A stretch of DNA of 64,000 bases from Archegozetes longisetosus (GCA_018873245.2 JAEMBT020000001.1:19594220-19658219), one strand, 5' to 3'; counted from the first letter of the stretch, positions 13,398 through 25,527 are shown. A program made the numbers and translations. Notes: generated from the sequence alone by a model not told the origin.

Positions 13398-16300
13398 TCA
13401 GAGTTTATCACTTGAATGCAAAAAATTACATCTGGGCTGAAATCTACATTTGCCTGTTCTGGCAAAATGACGACAAATTGTGTTCTGCGCATTACGAGGC
13501 AATCTCGGCGGTCTACCACCCATTGGACCGGGACCTCGACCAGAAGGTATCTGATTTGGAAATGGTGGCACAAAATGCGGCGGCGGATGTGACGGAGGAC
13601 CTGAATCTGACCACTGTTGCATCGGTGAACCGCCGTTTGGAGGATAAAATTGCCGTACATTTGATGATCGAACTGGGAAAGGTTCCGACCCTGGTCCTGG
13701 TCCTGGTCCAGGCCCAGGCCCAGGCCCAGGCCCAGACATCATTGGTCCTCCGTACGGACCCATCATTGGCGGATGATTATTGAAATTAGGACCGCTTGGA
13801 AGTAGTGGTTGACCACCAGTTGGACCAGCTTGATATGGTACAGGCATACGGGAAAAATTGTTATTCGGTATCAGCGATGCCTTAAAATCTGGTATCCGTG
13901 ACGGAAGATGTTCACCAGTCTTGGGCTGCGGTAAATCTATGTTTGAGAAGTCGTGAATATTGTTCGGATTGTTTTCATCTTCTAATGGTATTATTTTTGT
14001 CGTTTCACTGCTGTCAATATTTAATTCTAATTCTGGTTCTTGTGGAGAGTCAGGTATTTGATTGCGAACATAAAATGACTCTAATATTGTTCTCATTCTC
14101 TCGGCCTGAATGAGCTTCTCCTTCGATTCTTTACCACTTTCTATAAGATTTGACTCACTATCACATGGTATTAGTTTCCATTCACCAAATGTTTGAACTC
14201 GAGACATATAATCGTCAGAGACATCAAAATTATTGGCACACCTTTTGGCCATTAACATGAACTCTGCCTCATGTTTCATATCAGATCTCTTAAGATCACT
14301 GAAACTGCCACCTCCTGCGGGTCGCGTCACATTCACTCTCTCGGTCTCATCCAATTCGAAGAACTTGACCCTTTGTAGTTTTGAGTCTTCTACCCATCTA
14401 TATATCAAAATCAAAAACAAACATTAAATTTAAGTCATAAATGATTTTCTAATAGCGATTATAAGAGAATGCAGAATATTCTACTTAATTATTCTCATTG
14501 AAAATGAAATTTCAACTAATAACATCCTAGCTTTTGGAAAATAAATTACTTATTACAAAAGTTTAACATTTGTTGATTACAAACCTGACAGACTTTTTGG
14601 GTCCTTTTTTAACATACGATAAAATTCCTTTAACTTTATTAGAGGGACTCTTATCTTGAGATGAAATACTTGGACTCGTAAAAGAATGCTTGACCAAAGG
14701 AGAGGTGGTTTTGATTTCGGGAACTGTTATGTCGACGTTCATGTGATTTATTTCTTCATCATTCGTTTCCGATTGATTCGACTCTTCATTTTGCTCTACA
14801 ATATCATTTCCAGTATTACTATCGATTGCCAAATCATTACTATTGTCTTCATTGTCATCATTAAAAACGTTATTTTGTTGGTCAACTCTTTCGTCGATCG
14901 TCTCTTTGTAAAAAGAAAAGATTTTTGGTGGCGAAGCTTTAGGACTAGAGGCTGAAGTAGCTTCACTACTACTATTATTGTCTTTAGAAAGTGTAGTACC
15001 ACTGCTTCTTCTCTTCTTTTTCGCTATGACTGGCGGTGCGATCAATGCGTCCATAAAACTTGTCGAATCCTGTGTTCAATTCAAAAATAACAATAATTAG
15101 ATATCGACATATGAAGAAAAATATCAAAATTTTCAGATTTTGAGGAAAATCATTGCGCGAACCTGTAACACATGTTTAACAGAAGTCGCACTTGAAGTAA
15201 TTGTTGAAGTTGTATGTGTTGATAGGATAGACTTTGCATCAGTTGCAGATTTATTTTTATCGGTTGATGAAAGTAATGGATTAGATACTAATGGGTTAGT
15301 GATTTGTGTTTCATTGGGACTTGTATTCAATTTCTTATTATTAACTATTGCTAAAGACTTCACGTTATTTGGTGATTTCTTACTATTAGTACTTTGAATT
15401 GTGGACTCTTTCCTACTTTTATTGGGCTTAGCGAATGTCGAACTCACTAAACCATCAAGTCTTGATTTGCCAGGTTTTACTTTTGCAGTAGAAGGTCTCG
15501 GAGCCCTTTCAATTGTCACTTTATTTTCCTCTTTCATCACAGAATCAAACGATAAATTACTATCACTGCTATCAATTGAATTTGTCTCATTTTTTAAGTT
15601 AATTTTAGGCTTTTTCGAATCTATTGAGTCTTTCGAATCACTATTCGAGTCTAAACTTTCTTTTTTCCTCTTTTTCTTATGTTCTTTATGACTACTATGC
15701 TCTTTACTATCTTTTGTATCTTTAGCAGCCGCTAATTCTATCATTTTAGTCCATTTGTCGACTATTAGTTTAGCCTTTTGTGATAACACCTGATCGTCAC
15801 TTTTTGATAATTTATTAATTATTTTCGGTGAATCGTTTTCTCTCAGCCTCTCGACATTCATTGGAAGTATAAACAACAAATTGAGCAATTCTTCTAAGAA
15901 AGGTTTATTTCCTAATTCTTTTGCACATTTGATCCAAAGATGAATCGTTTCCCATCCACCACTTCGAAGAAATCTATCAAATATTCAAAACAAAATTCAT
16001 TATTTAGTCAAAAATATTTCAAACTATGAAAGAATTACTAGTTTTTTACGAAAATATTCTCAAACAATTCAAATTTAGAAAATATCTCACTCTTCGAGTA
16101 CTTCAGGAGTTGTGGCCAATAACACATTACAATAAACACATCTACTGACTAACTTTCTTGAAAACTTCTTCATCAAACTGTTCAAAAAGATAACAAATAA
16201 ACAAATTAATCAAATCATAGATAATGCTAGTAATACAAAACTAATCACTAATAAGAGTTAAGAAGTTTCGAACTTAAATCAATGAGTTTTTTATTAAATC

Positions 16301-17792
16301 ACTTTTGAAATAATGTTCGCTATGAGTTGTCAAATGCGAAAATTAGGTTTTGTAAAGTAATAACATGTAATACTGTAGTTCGACTGACTTTTCTTATGTT
16401 TCAAATTAAAAATAGCTTTTCAAGTCTTATGTGTACTCAACTCATATAATACCCTAATTAATAAAATGACTTATTTGAAGCATCGCATTATTGACATTCA
16501 AATTATTCTAATATAATCTTTGTGTTTACTATTTTGTAGTTTAGGGATAATAGGATTTATTGGGCTATGACTTTATTTGTTGAACTCAATAAATACATTA
16601 ATGTGTTCAACCAGTCTTATAGTATTTAGTAATGTAAAATACTTTAGATCATCGATATGTATGACTTATGATTCTTATAAAATGTTTATTGATTACAAAA
16701 TGCAAACGTATATCCATTAAAGCCATAGGTATTACCAGAAGATCAAACTTGAGATATAAACTCTGGTAGAGCGAAATATTACACCAATCGCTCAGTCGTT
16801 TTTATCTGACTTCAAGCGATAATTATTCAATTTAAAGCTTTGACTATTTCACTATAAATGTCGATATAAATGTCATCATTTCCTCAAGTTATTTATGACA
16901 AACACATTTTGATTATACTCCTGTTATGATAACTACAGTACCTATTTATAACCCAACACTATTATGATTTAAACTCATTCTTCAGATCATTATTTATTGC
17001 CCCTTAAATGATAATGTTTTCCATTGAAATGCAGACTCAAAGCATTTGAAACTTTTACACACTTAAGACAGTTTTATGAAATCTGTAGAAGTTCTGAAAT
17101 AAAATCAATTGATTAGAGGACTAAAAACAACTGCCAATTTGACTCTTATTTGGTCAATCCATTGGCCAGTATTGTAATTAGGAACTCTTATTAGTATTAT
17201 TTTTGTATTTTTTTAGTTATTATGAAAAGCATGTTCATATATCCATCCTTTGATCGCTACCTCGAAAGTCGTGGCACTTCATTTACATTTTTTATGCCTC
17301 CCTTTGGAGTTAAGAGCGGAGAGAAAGCCGCTAATAATTGGTTCGGATCTATCGGTGCCTATAATTACAATAATAAAAGATATTCATTAATAGAAAATTT
17401 TTAAAAATAATGCAACACTAGACTTAAAACAAAAACATTAAACATTTCCTGTAATGTTTGACTTACGAGCCAATCACACGTTTTACATTCAATTTCAGTC
17501 AAACCTCGTTAAAGAAAAGTTACACTGAGACATATTTAATAATCTATTTTAAAATATTACTTAACTTAGTTTTTTTTAATATAAAAATTGGTTAAAAATA
17601 AATGAAAAGCAAATAATTAACTATTAAAATAACAAAATGTTGAGTAATTTAAATAAACTGTTAATAAAATAACGCATTAATCAATAGTAAACTGAAATAA
17701 AATTGACGGAAATTGAATGTAAAAGAATTAAATTTAATTAAAAATAAATTGAAGTCTATTACTATTAAATAGATATATAAAAGACTTACCAT
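13398..17792 (-). CDS. PPP1R10: PNUTS, PP1 nuclear targeting subunit (PPP1R10 orthologue)
   Basis: Six coding exons on the minus strand (17792-17790, 17358-17261, 16177-16091, 15973-15163, 15069-14585, 14397-13398) join in phase to 827 aa. Exon 1 carries only the ATG before a GTAAGT donor; exon 2 begins APIDPNQLL, like the PIDP start of animal PNUTS. Residues about 35-145 match the TFIIS N-terminal (LW) domain, including SRCVYCNVLL and FLRSGGWETIHLW. A Ser/Lys-rich linker follows. The PP1-docking motif KSVRW (492-496) is split by the last intron and followed by FELDETERVNV, a PNUTS signature. A Gly/Pro-rich region with a GP repeat precedes a C-terminal CCCH finger (C803, C812, C818, H822). 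By homology it anchors PP1 in the nucleus and acts with transcription termination and RNA processing factors. This is the only complete copy in the window. Confidence 0.93.
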
Positions 17793-19215
17793 TAAATTGA
17801 AAAAATAGATTGTTCCATATCATAAACCAAACAAAATGTGACTCCGAATAAGTATTTAGTTGTATTGAACCAAAAATATATTATTTTCTCTAATATTTGT
17901 CTCAATTGCTTTATGTCTTATTTAAAATTGTATTTCAGTTATATAATGTGTATTTGTGTTATTTGTATTTATAATAAACTGATAAATGCTTTCAGTATAT
18001 ATATAAATCAAATTAATTCAATAGTCGTTTTCATAGAATTGGTCTGAAAAATGGCGAACCAATACGTATTTGGGAGAGGGAGAGATAGAGAGAGAGAGAA
18101 TCAGAACGCGATATAGAGTTCTCTATTATTGCAGTCTAAAGACTGAATACCAGTCTCTATACAGTGCTTATAACAGCCTTTAGTACGAGACTTAATTATA
18201 GCCAATTTAATTTGCGTCTGTTTGTAGTTCTATTCGCAGACCTATTTTGAGCCAATAATTATCTGAAATGATAGAAAAACACTTATATGAAAAACTTAAA
18301 TTAATATCACTTTCAAACAAATTAGAATTGATTGAAATATTAATGTTTATATATAATACAACTGGCGAGTACCTGTTCTCCCAATCGAGTGCGGACTTCT
18401 ATACAAATCAGTCGATATGAAGCGCCTTCTCTATTGCTAGAGATCACAACTTCTTTTCAGGGGTTTGTCGGCTGCGCTATAACCCTAAGTTTTTAAAGTT
18501 TCATCTCCATTAATTGAGCCTTATTTAGTATTTGCTGTTTCTACTATAAGTTCTAGATCAAACTTTCACTCATGTTTTAGTTGACGAAAATGAATTTTGC
18601 TTTTTAGCTCAATCATGAGTTTGTGCTTCGTTTTATGTAATTTAAAAGCCTACTAAACCCATTAGATCAATAGCTTAGTTTAAAACTCAATATTTAGGTT
18701 GAACTATTGGGTTAAAAAGTAAAAACTGATTAACTGTCAATATTTTGATAATATCTCGTCACTAAATGTTGAAGTTTGGACTTAAGTGATTTATTAACTA
18801 GACGGGGTTGTGTTGTATAAATTTGGGAAATTACACTGAAAATGCAGTGGTCTAGTACTAAACCACTTCCTTATTTGCTTTGTGGCTCGATAAGTGTCGC
18901 TATCTATTAGTTATAATCCGAAATTTACTTTGCCATTATTTGTTCGTCAGGTAATAAAAGCCTTATCATAAGACTTGCTAAACGTGTTCTCTTCTCATGC
19001 TCATTAAGACAATAAAGTAGATAATAAAGTGGTTATCAAAATCTGTATGACTCTTATATTTTATCAATTTTTGTCGATTAGTCAACAGAAAAAGGAACTG
19101 CTTGGTTATAACTTGATTGACGTGACACTCCAAAGTTCAATATAAGTTTTACTTAGCTTTTGCTGTAGTCGATTACTTTCTATTTGATTTATATTAATAA
19201 GTTTTAGCATATCTC
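17527..19215. other. segment absent from all PNUTS pseudo-copies
   Basis: In the three partial copies, sequence matching the end of PNUTS intron 1 (up to about 17525) runs directly into sequence matching about 19216 onward. The intervening 1.7 kb, with exon 1 and promoter, is found only here. It contains no other gene that I can support; the small open frame at 17838-18047 overlaps the PNUTS 5' end antisense. Confidence 0.6.
17793..18115 (-). promoter_or_regulatory. 5' UTR and candidate promoter of PNUTS
   Basis: Sequence upstream of the PNUTS start codon holds a GA-rich (CT on the coding strand) tract at about 18072-18112 and, near 18049-18063, an ATTGG (inverted CCAAT) with an adjacent GCCATTTTT. 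No clear TATA box. The transcription start cannot be placed precisely. The partial PNUTS duplicates lack this region. Confidence 0.35.
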
Positions 19216-19414
19216 TAAACTTACTATCAGTTAATCAATAATTGCTAACATATTCTTACAATTAAACAAAATATGGTAGCTTTTATCTATACAAATGTTA
19301 TTTTTCCAAATTTATGAAATGTATGAATTGGTAAATCAATAGAAAATAGAGTAAGCAATTTTAAGATTTGCTTTTCATGCAAATACTCTTACTGTAATTA
19401 AATGGAAAAAACCA

Positions 19415-19795
19415 GGAAATGGTATGGTTTCTCGAGTCTCGATCGAGGTACCTCGAGACTCGTTCGAGTAAAGTACAATATTTTTGTTGAATTAATCTCA
19501 ATAATTAACCTTTAAATTTTAAAAAATTTTTTGCTCATAAATGATCAAAAATTACTTCATCAAGCGGTCAATTTTAATCAAAATTATCTGTTAAATAAAT
19601 TTGAAATTAAATTCAAAATCTTATTCGAGGGCTATCCCAATTTAATGTATTTATTGAATTTGAATGCAAGTAAGTAACTACAGATCGAATTATATCATAC
19701 GAAATTCAAGAGTTCTCGAGTCTGGAAAACATATTGGTTTCGAGACTCGAGAAAATACTTTTCGAAAATACTATGTTCTAGAAAAGAAACTTGTT
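19415..19795. repeat. old inverted-repeat element with CTCGAG-rich ends upstream of GR1
   Basis: Left end (about 19418-19470) and right end (about 19712-19795) are imperfect inverted repeats sharing TTTCTCGAGTCTCGA. Homologous elements lie at the same place upstream of GR4 and GR5 and, more decayed, GR3, so the insertion predates the duplications. Probably a nonautonomous DNA-transposon relic. Confidence 0.5.
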
Positions 19796-19915
19796 CAAGA
19801 TATGTTGAGCTCCAAATAAACAATTAAGAAACTAACTTTTTAGATCAAAGTACAATTTAATATCATAATAGCATAAAAAAGAATTTCTATTAAGTAATCA
19901 ATAAATACTTATTAT

Positions 19916-20041
19916 TCAATATAAAACATTGTGCGAAGACGTTGTGTATAAGTAAGTGAAAGAACAAAGTTGAATATTACTTAAGTACGATCGAACTAAC
20001 TGTTCAAATACTCTGATATACTTTACAAGTGGTTCTTAGAA
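19916..20041 (+). promoter_or_regulatory. type-a receptor proximal promoter (GR1 copy)
   Basis: About 180 bases before the GR1 start are almost identical upstream of GR4 and GR5, including a TATA-like AATATAAAAC about 120 bases from the ATG and the block TGTGCGAAGACGTTGTGTAT. Conservation here reflects shared duplication; promoter function is inferred. Confidence 0.4.
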
Positions 20042-21111
20042 ATGACTGGAATCAGCTTATTTCATTATATGAATATAATTTTCTTATTTTATGGATTGGA
20101 GTCTAATTATAGAAGAAAACATATACAAAAAGTGATGATGATTATCACAATATCGATGTTATTCCTCAATCTGATTTCATCAACCCTACTTTTAGGCATT
20201 TAACTCTTTATGATATTTCATGGGGTGTCAAATCTTTATTTGCATTCATTTCGTACTTAGTTTTGAGATTTAAAAACAAAAGTCTCTACAAACTCGTTGA
20301 TGGCTTGTCAGGAACTTTGATAGATAAGAAAATCAAAATGTTTACAGCAATTTTGGTGGGTATTTGGCTGATTTGCACACTAGCTATCGCAGCATTATAT
20401 ATTCATTGGTGTATAAATTCTCAATATTATGTAGCTAAAACAGGAAAAAAATTATCGTATTTGATTACACTATTGTTCGCAATTTTAGTAGAAATCTCTG
20501 CTTCAATCTATGTTTTTGGTTCATGTTTAATGGAGATATTAGTTTACATTCATATTAGTTTGATAATAAACTTCATGAGAAGTAAACATTATAATAATTT
20601 GTTGACTGGACATTTTGGTCAGAATTTAGCAAGACTGAGACGATTGAGAATTAGTGAAATAGAGATGCAGTCAGTAATTGAAGGCATGAATAATTCAATC
20701 GGTTTTGTGCCTGTTGTCTGGTTGGCAGAAATGTTTGTCAGAACTTGTATTATAATAACTCAAATGGCAACACATCCAGATCAAATCATAAATTCTACTC
20801 TTTATTCAATGGATATGTTGATTATCTATTCTTTACTTATAACGGCTATTATATTTGTTGGTCATTTTGACAATAAATATGATGTGAATGAAATAACACG
20901 TATTATTAATAAATGTTTCTCATCTACAGAACCTATTGACCAGAATTTCAATATAGAAATGCTGAGATATTTACAAGAAGTATCGAACCGATGCACTAAT
21001 AGACCAAAATCTTGTGGAATATTTAAAATAAATTCCAAATTAGTTATTGCTTTTGTGAATTCTGTTATAACATTCTCTGTTATGTTTGTTCAGCTCATAT
21101 CTTCTAAGTAA
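20042..21111 (+). pseudogene. GR1, type-a gustatory-receptor-like gene with a frameshift
   Basis: The sequence is homologous end to end to the intact 356-aa GR5 and GR4. Reading from ATG 20042 gives MTGISLFHYMN and continues for about 50 codons. A single-base deletion near 20188-20193 (CTTTTAGG against CTTCTTAGG in GR5) then brings a stop at once. The rest, from about 20190 to the TAA at 21109, is open in the next frame. It keeps the multi-pass membrane pattern and the C-terminal TFSVMFVQL, which corresponds to the TY...QF signature of the insect GR family. No intron. An ATG-like start near 20263 would give 282 aa lacking the first membrane segments. A pseudogene unless the missing base is an assembly error. 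Confidence 0.8.
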
Positions 21112-22117
21112 TTGATTTTCTATTTAAGTATTAATTGCTTATAAATATATGATTTGTGGAAATGAATAACTTTATAATAGTAGTGACTCTTTTAGCGCTA
21201 AATCTAAAATTCACGAGTAAACACTGCGTTATTTTATGAGAAGAGAGTGGACCAAACAAATACATTTACGAGAAAACTAACAAGTATTTGCAATATAAGA
21301 ATTCTTAAAGAAACGGGAAATAACTCAAACCTAACATGGTGAAGAAGAAGAAGAAGAAGTTTTAATCATATTATAACATATATTTTCTAAATTTGGTATT
21401 TAAAGTCAGAAGCATAATGTTTAAGCTGATTTAAATTAGTTTTATAGACTTTTGATTCATATTTCAATAATCTTTTGACTACTTTATGATTTGAGACTTG
21501 ATGTATATTTTAAGAGTGAGTTTTATGCATGAGATCAATATGACTGAACAGTTTAAAAAACTCCTAGATTTATAGATTAGTAAACAAATCAATAAATCGT
21601 TAAGTTTGTTTAAAATTCAAAGCTTATTTTAGTAATTTTGAAAATTCTAGTACTAATATTTTGTAATATTAATCAGTATAACTTTAAGTTCTGATCAATA
21701 CTCTATTGTTAAGGTTATATAATTTGTAAATCATAACTTCGGATATGTAAAATACTTTTCTATTTACAAATTCATCAAAATTATAAAATTTGTCTTTAAA
21801 AATATATTTAATCATTTTTTCACTGATTGACACAATTTTAACGTTTATCAATAGATTTTTGATTTAAAGTCAAAAGAGCTTTGTTCATTTTAATTATATC
21901 GTTTTCGTTGTATTAATTAAATAAAGGTTTTCTCTTGAAGTTTAACTTAAAAATAGTTTAACTTAAGTTAAAAATAACATATCTTCGCATAGGCTAAACA
22001 GTAAATTTTTTACGAGTATATAAACACGATAATATATTAAAAGCCCCTATTAAAAACGAAAACCAATCGAAGCCATAACTTCTAAATTGTCGAATGAAAT
22101 GAGTTAAGAGTCCAGAG
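21112..22117. repeat. 3' flank of GR1, duplicated elsewhere
   Basis: No gene. The first ~130 bases match the 3' flank of GR4 (from 42822). Sequence from about 21440 to 21930 matches the right end of the window (about 62990-63037 and 63616-64000), where an element splits it. A (GAA)n tract lies at about 21343-21361. Confidence 0.6.
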
Positions 22118-22308
22118 CAGCGTAACTTTTATGCGATGCGATGCGACGCAACGTGATGAGATCGCCAGCGGTACTTGAGATTTCATGAGATTCTTTTTAT
22201 GCGACAAACTGCATGCAATCCTTGTTCACAACATTAAGACATCGCAGTTAAACACATCCAATAGAAACTCTAGGGTCTCCTCATACAGGGTGTCTAACGT
22301 AAGCTTTA

Positions 22309-22648
22309 AATATGGACGCCACTTGATCCAGATGAAAGTACCATCAATCGATAGCGTAATGTGATCCCTTCACGAATATATAAGGCATATTGCGCGGAAA
22401 TCCTTTGTTCCATAGATAAGACCAAAAAATCTAAAAAAAATTATAAGGGTTTAGTAATCGTAACTGGAGCTAACCAAGCCAAACCTAAGCTGACCAGGCA
22501 TAACCTAACCTAACCTAACCTAGGACCTAAGTTAGGGTCAAAGGTCAAAGGTCAATTTCCGCGCGATATGACCTCGATATTTGTTGATGGTGTGCTCTTA
22601 GCTACCTATTGGTGGCGTCACCTATAAAATCAAGTGGCGTCCATATTC
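22309..22648. mobile_element. nested foldback-like element with a central (CCTAA)n tract
   Basis: AATATGGACGCCACTTGAT at about 22308-22326 is mirrored by ATCAAGTGGCGTCCATATT at about 22628-22646. GCGCGGAAAT near 22393 is mirrored by ATTTCCGCGC near 22554. The arms are therefore about 100 bases and imperfect. The loop contains (CCTAA)n, the arthropod telomeric pentamer, at 22501-22524. No coding capacity. Confidence 0.55.
22501..22524. repeat. short interstitial (CCTAA)n tract
   Basis: Four to five CCTAA units (TTAGG on the other strand) with degenerate copies on both sides. It sits inside an inverted-repeat element, so it is probably not a former chromosome end. Confidence 0.7.
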
Positions 22649-23159
22649 TATACTACTACCATTTTTTATTTTTAAAAATACAAAAGATATTATAATGAAA
22701 CTTATATCAAATTAAAGTAGAATAACTGCGGTTTATACAATTATATTTTCAAAATAAGAACCATTGTTGTAGATCACATGACGTAATCTTAAATTAAAGT
22801 TGTCGATAACTCGCTGGAGTATCGAAGTTTGAATGCCGTTAATTTCTCTTACATAAATAACCATATGATTATAAACCACTGTCGTCTAAGTCTTACGTAA
22901 GGGTAATATGAAAAAATGGCGCTACTATTAAGAATGCTAAAAAATTTAAATCCGGCATGTTTTCTGGAGGACCCTGTATAATCTTAGGTTGTCTGATGTT
23001 ATTATTCATTTGTATTTTCGATGTCATTTTAAAATGCATATATTTTCTCTGTTACCATAAAATGTTGAGACATATTGTTGTATGTGCTATATTTCATTGT
23101 GTTAAGGCTCCATATCAATATACAAGAGATGAAGAAATACTTTGTGTTGCTGAATATCT

Positions 23160-23693
23160 GCGCAACGGTTCCACGTCTTTGCTTCCAAAACATTCACTTC
23201 CAATGTCTTTACTTCCAATGCGTCTTTACTTCCAATACCTCTACGTCCAACGACTTTAAATATAGTTAGTTTCAAAATATTCAATGAAAACTTTAAAATA
23301 AATTCAAACTGAAATCAACAGAATGGAACAGGTTTGATGTGAAAATAACTGTATTATTGAATTTTACTTGATTGAGATGGACTCTAATGTATAACATTGA
23401 ATCCTTACGAGATGTGTAGTTCATTAAATTGCATTAAATCGTGCTAAATCTTATTAAATTGAAATGATTTATTGTGTACTCTATTAAATTCTGTCCGGTT
23501 TGCACATAATGCAGAATATCTCATTGAAATTTTCATTGAGTATTTTGGACCTAACTGTATTTAAAGTCGTTGGACGTAGAGGTATTGGAAGTAAAGGCGC
23601 ATTGGAAGTAAAGACGTTGGAAGTAATGTGCTGGAAGTAAAGAAGTTGGAAGTGAATGTTTTGAAAGCAAAGACGTTCTACGCTGCGCAACAA
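23160..23693. mobile_element. foldback (FB-like) element with minisatellite arms
   Basis: The left arm (about 23162-23300) and right arm (about 23524-23693) are inverted copies of each other. Each is built from tandem units of 15-17 bases around the core CTTCCAA (left) or TTGGAAG (right). The right arm carries about two more units than the left. Arm homology extends into AAATATTCAATGAAAA next to the loop. Long inverted repeats made of short tandem repeats are the hallmark of Drosophila FB elements. The small open frames across the arms have no support as genes. Confidence 0.6.
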
Positions 23694-23699
23694 TGATTG

Positions 23700-24713
23700 C
23701 ATGATTTCAACTCAATGTGCTCTTGAGAGAAAATATGGATTTCGCCCATCATCTAATACTATCAGATGATTAGTCGATAATTTCTTGACTTATGGAGATG
23801 TTAAGAACCCTCGGGAAGAAAGCACAGACAGAGCGCACTCAATATACAATTGGACTAGTGGAGGAAATGGTGATTGAAGCAACCGAGAATAGTGAGCTTA
23901 TGTCATTAAGAAGAGTGGCAAGAGAGGTTGGTATTGCAAAGAGCACTGTTCATTTAATTCTTCAAAAAAACCTTAATTTTCATCCATATCACCCAATCAC
24001 CATACATCACCTTAATTAAGACGACCCAGAAGCTCGTGTTGAATTTTCGCGCCTTTTCTCGATATGCAAAATGACGATAAGAGATTTGTAGACAAAATAA
24101 TATGGTCAGATGAACCATTGGTCTCAGTTAATGGTCGTGTGAACAGACATAACACAGTTTAGTGGCCACTACCAAACCCAAATATTGTTCTTGAGCAAGA
24201 AAAACTTGGAGAAACTGTAATGGTATGAGCAGGGTATGGAGTGGAGGCCGTGTGGGTCCTTACTTTTTCAATGAGACTGTTAATACTGGAAGCTATATTG
24301 AGTTATTGAATGAGTATCTTTGGCCTCAAATTTCTGATAAAGTTGTTAGCGACCGACTTTGGTTTCAATAGGATGGGGCTCCTGCACACTTCGCGTGTAC
24401 TGAGCGACTGTGGTTAGATTCCCACTTCTCTGAACGCTGGATTGGGAGACAGTCAAATATGCCATGGCCTCCCCGATCATCCGACCTGACAACTGTAGAT
24501 CTTTTTCTTTGGGAATATTTAAAGGATAATGTATATCGGAGACAACTAACAGTCACTACAACGCTTAAACAATGCATAAAAGATGAGTTTTATAATATAC
24601 CCCAAGGAATGATAAAGAACTCATGCCGTTCAGTAATATCACGACTAAAGCATTGCATTGAGCACAATGACGGTCTCATTCAAATTACTTATCATTTATT
24701 AGTAATGCTATAA
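23700..24713 (+). pseudogene. Tc1/mariner-superfamily transposase (DUF4817 type), broken
   Basis: Conceptual translation over several frames gives, in order: an N-terminal DUF4817-like helix-turn-helix (ALERKYGFRPSSNTIR, about 23724), a second helix-turn-helix (MSLRRVAREVGIAKSTVHLI, 23899-23958), the first catalytic region (IIWSDEP, about 24099), DGAPAHF (about 24374), WIGRQSNMPWPPRSSDLTT (24439-24495), FLWEYLKDNVYR and a C-terminal RLKHCIEHNDG. At least three frameshifts and in-frame stops (for example near 24018 and 24371) make it nonfunctional. No terminal repeat was found at 24.7 kb, so the element is truncated or its ends have decayed. Confidence 0.8.
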
Positions 24714-25527
24714 AAGTCCATCATTATCTCTCAAAAAATATTTAATTATCATTATTTTTCCTTAGATTAGGAAATCGGGTTCAATTAAATAAAAAATATT
24801 TAGATTTATTTCTCGTATTTAGAATTAGAAATTAACTATATATACAGATAGAGCTATAAATTTACTATAAAAATAAATTTTGTTTTTCTCTAAAATTAGA
24901 AATATTTTTAATAAAATCTCGTATCAACCTAGTTAAACACATGAAAGTAATAGAAAAATATGTTCAAATATGCCCATACAAAGGATAAAAAACTCGGGGA
25001 GATTCTCTACATTTTAAGTAAAGAAGCATTATTCTATAAATAGTTAATAAGAAAATATTCAAACACAAAACTAGTAAAGCTGAGGTTGGACGCAATGTAT
25101 ATTTTTTATCTTGATGTTGTGATTAAAACTATTTTTATTGGTTATTTAGATGAAAATCATCGCATAAAATTGGAATCTCCCAATTTGCGAGAAAATTTTG
25201 AAGCGACGCATATAATTACACCATGAGCGATGATCATATGATGACAATCATCATGGATTGCAACCAACGAATTGCACTGCTCTAAACTCAGCTTTATAAA
25301 GCCTAAATTGACAACAATTTAGTATGGGAATTAATAGGTCTATAATATCCATTAGTTTCTCGTCAATTATTGCAACAAAACTTAATTAAAAACAAGGTTT
25401 TTTCAACATTAAAGAAAGAAATTTCATTAAACAAACAATTTTCTAATGGTTTTGGGTAAATTCCAACGTGAAAATGCTTATATAATGAATAGAAAATTAC
25501 ATTTTATGTATTAAATGTACAAAATTG
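24714..25527. other. AT-rich spacer before GR2
   Basis: No gene seen. The sequence around 24770-24930 has weak internal inverted similarity (TTTATTTCTCGTATTTAGAATT-like against TTTGTTTTTCTCTAAAATTA-like). Confidence 0.5.

Larger units (their letters stand above)
22286..22976 (-). mobile_element. internally deleted mariner-type element (DUF4817 clade)
   Basis: Ends read CAGGGTGTC at 22286 and ACCCTG at 22976 with TA on both sides, as expected of Tc1/mariner insertion. On the minus strand at about 22880-22750 the peptide VREINGIQTSILQRV...NFNLRLRHVIYNNGSYFE matches the C-terminus of transposases in which an ISxxxLxRV..NF..R...CI..NGGHFE pattern is typical. Only this tail remains; the catalytic core is gone. 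A second inverted-repeat element lies inside. Confidence 0.55.

Noticed and set aside
13382-13783. 133-codon + strand ORF with a Gln-Ala repeat
   Set aside because: Antisense to PNUTS exon 6; the repeat is the shadow of the Gly-Pro repeat.
14563-14584. Continuation of the PNUTS exon 5 frame as KKSVRFVINKC
   Set aside because: Read-through into the intron. Splicing at 14585/14397 instead gives KSVRWVEDSKL, which matches PNUTS.
17222-17404. 60-codon + strand ORF
   Set aside because: Antisense to PNUTS exon 2, which has splice sites, phase and homology on the other strand.
22501-22524. Former telomere or chromosome-fusion point
   Set aside because: Only four to five units, located in the loop of an inverted-repeat element.
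23160-23693. CRISPR-like regularly spaced repeats
   Set aside because: Units are contiguous, imperfect and inverted across a loop, with no spacers; eukaryotic context.
22118-25290. Possible 3.2-kb element bounded by CCAGAGCAGCG and an inverted TGCTCTA-like end
   Set aside because: Similarity between the ends is weak and no target duplication was found.
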